This document shows, piece by piece, positions 6,043 through 7,424 of a stretch of DNA of 7,424 nt. Source of the DNA: Armatimonadota bacterium. GTDB taxonomy: Bacteria; Armatimonadota; Chthonomonadetes; Chthonomonadales; Chthonomonadaceae. The DNA is taken from contig JAPLCR010000187.1 in assembly GCA_026392135.1 (NCBI GenBank), positions 1 to 7,424 of the forward strand, written 5' to 3'. Numbering within the stretch: the first letter of the stretch is position 1; every line of letters starts with the position of its first letter. The notes beneath the pieces are model-generated. The model did not search any database. It was not told where the DNA came from and saw only the letters and a program-made list of their open reading frames with translations. The position numbers and the translations under genes are program-made.

Positions 6043-7233
6043 TTAGTAGACATGAACCGTTCCGTCCGCCCGTCTTAACAGTGGCATATATGCCCGTTGG
6101 TAAGGGTACTTCGCCGCCTTTTCCTCATCAATATCAACTCCTAGTCCGGGGCACTCATTAGGGTAGAGATGTCCGTTGTGTAGTTCACAGGCACCGACCG
6201 TTACCTCATAGGCGGGTTCGGGATGACGCGTGTACTCCTGAATTCCAAAGTTGGGTATCACACTTTGGACGGCAACGGACGCGGCTTGTCCGATGATTCC
6301 GATATCTGCCGCGCCGTGCATGGCGCTTCTCACATTAAATGGTTCTGCCAATGTGAGTATCTTCTTGACCTCGGTAATACCACCTCCGTGAATTGGTTTG
6401 ATGCGGATATAGTCAATCCACTTATTCATAAAGAGAGGGAGGCAGTCCCAACGAGACGTAAAAATCTCGCCAATTGCTAACGGCGTGACTGAGGCTTGCC
6501 GCAGGAGACTCCAACTCTCGCGGTGTTCTGGCATGAGGGGGTCTTCGAGGAAAAAGAGCCGGTACGGTTCAAGAGATTTTGCGATACGTGCTGCGGCGAT
6601 TGGGTCGAGTTGTTCATGAGCGTCGTGGAGTAGTTCGATGTCGCTCCCCAGTGTGTTGCGAATGTGCTCAAAAAGCTTTGTGACACTATTGATATAGGGA
6701 GTGGGTTCGTAGATGGCAGTCGTAGGTGTTCCGGGTGTGAGTGGGGGGATCGTTCCAATAATACCTTGTCCGCCGTAGTTACCCACCTGACAGCGGACTG
6801 CCTTGAAGCCGCGCTCTACAATACGACGTGCTGAGTCTTCACACTCAATTTCATCGCGCCCGCTGGCGTGGGTGTAGCACATCACCTTGTCACGGGCTTT
6901 ACCTCCCAGTAGTTGGTATACAGGGAGATTCGCGACTTTGCCCTTAATATCCCATAGTGCAATGTCAATCGCGGCAATAGCAGCCATAAAAATGGGTCCC
7001 CCACGCCAGTAGCCCTGACGATAAAGTAGGTGCCAGATATCCTCTATCTGATGGGGGTCTCTTCCAATAATTAGAGGAGAGATGTGGCGAATCGCTTCTG
7101 CGACAATGGGTTCACTTCCATTAAGCGTGCCCTCACCTACGCCGTATAAACCCGGCTCATCCGTCATCACCTTCACAAAGACAAAGTTTCGACCCGGACA
7201 GGTAACAATTACCTTCACGTCGGTTATCTTCAC
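6043..7233 (-). CDS. Mannonate dehydratase-type enolase-superfamily enzyme (RspA/ManD family)
   Basis: With the GTG start at 7233-7231 the protein has 396 residues, typical for the ManD/RspA family, which dehydrates D-mannonate (some members D-gluconate) to 2-keto-3-deoxygluconate in hexuronate catabolism. The N-terminal capping domain begins MKITDVKVIVTCPGRNFVFV. The barrel carries the three Mg2+ ligands D204 (LLHDAHEQ), E230 (FLEDPL) and E256 (GEIF), spaced 26 and 26 residues as in characterised ManD, plus H206 and Y153 (GNYGGQG) at the positions of the catalytic His and Tyr, and H306 and E333. An ATG at 7275 in the same frame would add 14 unconserved residues and has no ribosome site, whereas GAGGAG sits 9 nt before the GTG. 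No sugar transporter or kinase is visible nearby. Some family members have weak or no mannonate activity, so the substrate is inferred. Confidence 0.9.
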   Translation of the reverse strand: MKITDVKVIVTCPGRNFVFVKVMTDEPGLYGVGEGTLNGSEPIVAEAIRHISPLIIGRDPHQIEDIWHLLYRQGYWRGGPIFMAAIAAIDIALWDIKGKVANLPVYQLLGGKARDKVMCYTHASGRDEIECEDSARRIVERGFKAVRCQVGNYGGQGIIGTIPPLTPGTPTTAIYEPTPYINSVTKLFEHIRNTLGSDIELLHDAHEQLDPIAAARIAKSLEPYRLFFLEDPLMPEHRESWSLLRQASVTPLAIGEIFTSRWDCLPLFMNKWIDYIRIKPIHGGGITEVKKILTLAEPFNVRSAMHGAADIGIIGQAASVAVQSVIPNFGIQEYTRHPEPAYEVTVGACELHNGHLYPNECPGLGVDIDEEKAAKYPYQRAYMPLLRRADGTVHVY

Positions 7234-7242
7234 TGTAATCCG

Positions 7243-7248
7243 CTCCTC
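7243..7248 (-). promoter_or_regulatory. Ribosome binding site that fixes the GTG start of the dehydratase
   Basis: On the minus strand, 7248-7243 reads GAGGAG, 9 nt before GTG at 7233-7231. Together with the conserved KITDVKVI N-terminus this favours the GTG over the upstream in-frame ATG at 7275. Confidence 0.7.
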
Positions 7249-7290
7249 GCTAGTTTTGCGTCTCCCTTGCGGCATAATAAAACAGGGTCT

Positions 7291-7315
7291 ATGGGGAAGT
7301 TAGTGGGTTCCCCAT
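7291..7315. repeat. Perfect 8-bp inverted repeat between the dehydratase and the transposase
   Basis: ATGGGGAA (7291-7298) and TTCCCCAT (7308-7315) are exact inverse copies separated by GTTAGTGGG. The site sits about 60-80 bp upstream of the dehydratase GTG and about 20-45 bp upstream of the transposase ATG. It could be an operator for a dimeric regulator of the sugar-acid gene, an RNA hairpin, or partly the left end of the insertion sequence; the sequence does not decide between them. Confidence 0.5.
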
Positions 7316-7335
7316 GAAATATGCCATACTTTGGG

Positions 7336-7424
7336 ATGATGCAAGATACGGAACTATACCGCCAAATTCTAGGTCTTGAGGCTCCCTGGCGTGTGGAGCG
7401 TGTAGAACTTGACCTCGCCAACGA
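7336..7424 (+). CDS. ISL3-family transposase, N-terminal fragment
   Basis: Reading from ATG ATG at 7336 gives 29 residues to the window edge: MMQDTELYRQILGLEAPWRV followed by ERVELDLAN. The pattern of a short D-x-E-L-Y-x-x-I/L-L-G-L segment, then P-W-x-V-x-x-V-x-L-D, is the usual N-terminus of ISL3-family DDE transposases, just before their zinc-binding segment. The catalytic residues and the C-terminus lie outside. Either Met codon could start it; the upstream TTGGG is a poor ribosome site, as is common for transposases. The insertion sequence's left end should lie within the ~100 bp before it, next to the dehydratase leader, but without the right end neither the terminal repeat nor the target duplication can be verified. 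Whether the gene is intact is unknown. Confidence 0.72.
   Translation, partial: MMQDTELYRQILGLEAPWRVERVELDLAN

Noticed and set aside
7082..7303. Plus-strand open frame across the dehydratase start
   Set aside because: It lies antisense to the conserved N-terminus and has no family features.

Overview
The window is ordinary bacterial chromosome: densely packed protein genes, Shine-Dalgarno starts, slightly GC-rich codon use, and no RNA genes or CRISPR array that I can see. The phylum cannot be fixed from this sequence. The stand-alone 303-residue proline dehydrogenase (not a PutA fusion), the bacterial-type ProRS with an inserted editing domain, the HEAT plus formylglycine-generating-enzyme (FGE) fusion and the many short GC-rich palindromic repeats would suit a Terrabacteria-like lineage such as Armatimonadota or Chloroflexota. 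That is a guess.

Layout, left to right. Positions 1-233 (+) hold the C-terminus of a HAD-family phosphatase, which ends inside the convergent proline dehydrogenase gene (211-1122, -). A 77-bp divergent region separates that gene from a PLP-dependent D-threonine aldolase / D-serine dehydratase-like enzyme (1200-2279, +). A 182-bp gap holds a composite palindromic repeat. Next comes a protein with N-terminal HEAT repeats and a C-terminal FGE/C-type-lectin-fold domain (2462-3796, +). A second gap carries another copy of the repeat and ends at proS, prolyl-tRNA synthetase (4012-5730, +). A 312-bp convergent gap with two hairpins leads to a mannonate dehydratase (RspA/ManD)-type enolase-superfamily enzyme (6043-7233, -). 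After a short region with a perfect 8-bp inverted repeat, an ISL3-family transposase begins (7336 to the edge, +).

Functionally, the left half is amino-acid catabolism (proline oxidation, D-amino-acid cleavage), the centre is a housekeeping synthetase, and the right half is sugar-acid catabolism next to a mobile element. The genes do not form one operon.

The most interesting item is the 3' end of the HEAT-FGE gene. The domain lacks the two catalytic cysteines of true FGE. Its last ~40 codons resemble the variable region of a diversity-generating retroelement (DGR) target: fixed GGSW, RCA and GFRVV blocks are separated by variable-looking codons that nearly all end in C or T, as expected from adenine-directed mutagenesis of AAC/AAT template codons. 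No reverse transcriptase or template repeat lies in this window, so this is a hypothesis that a genome-wide search can settle.
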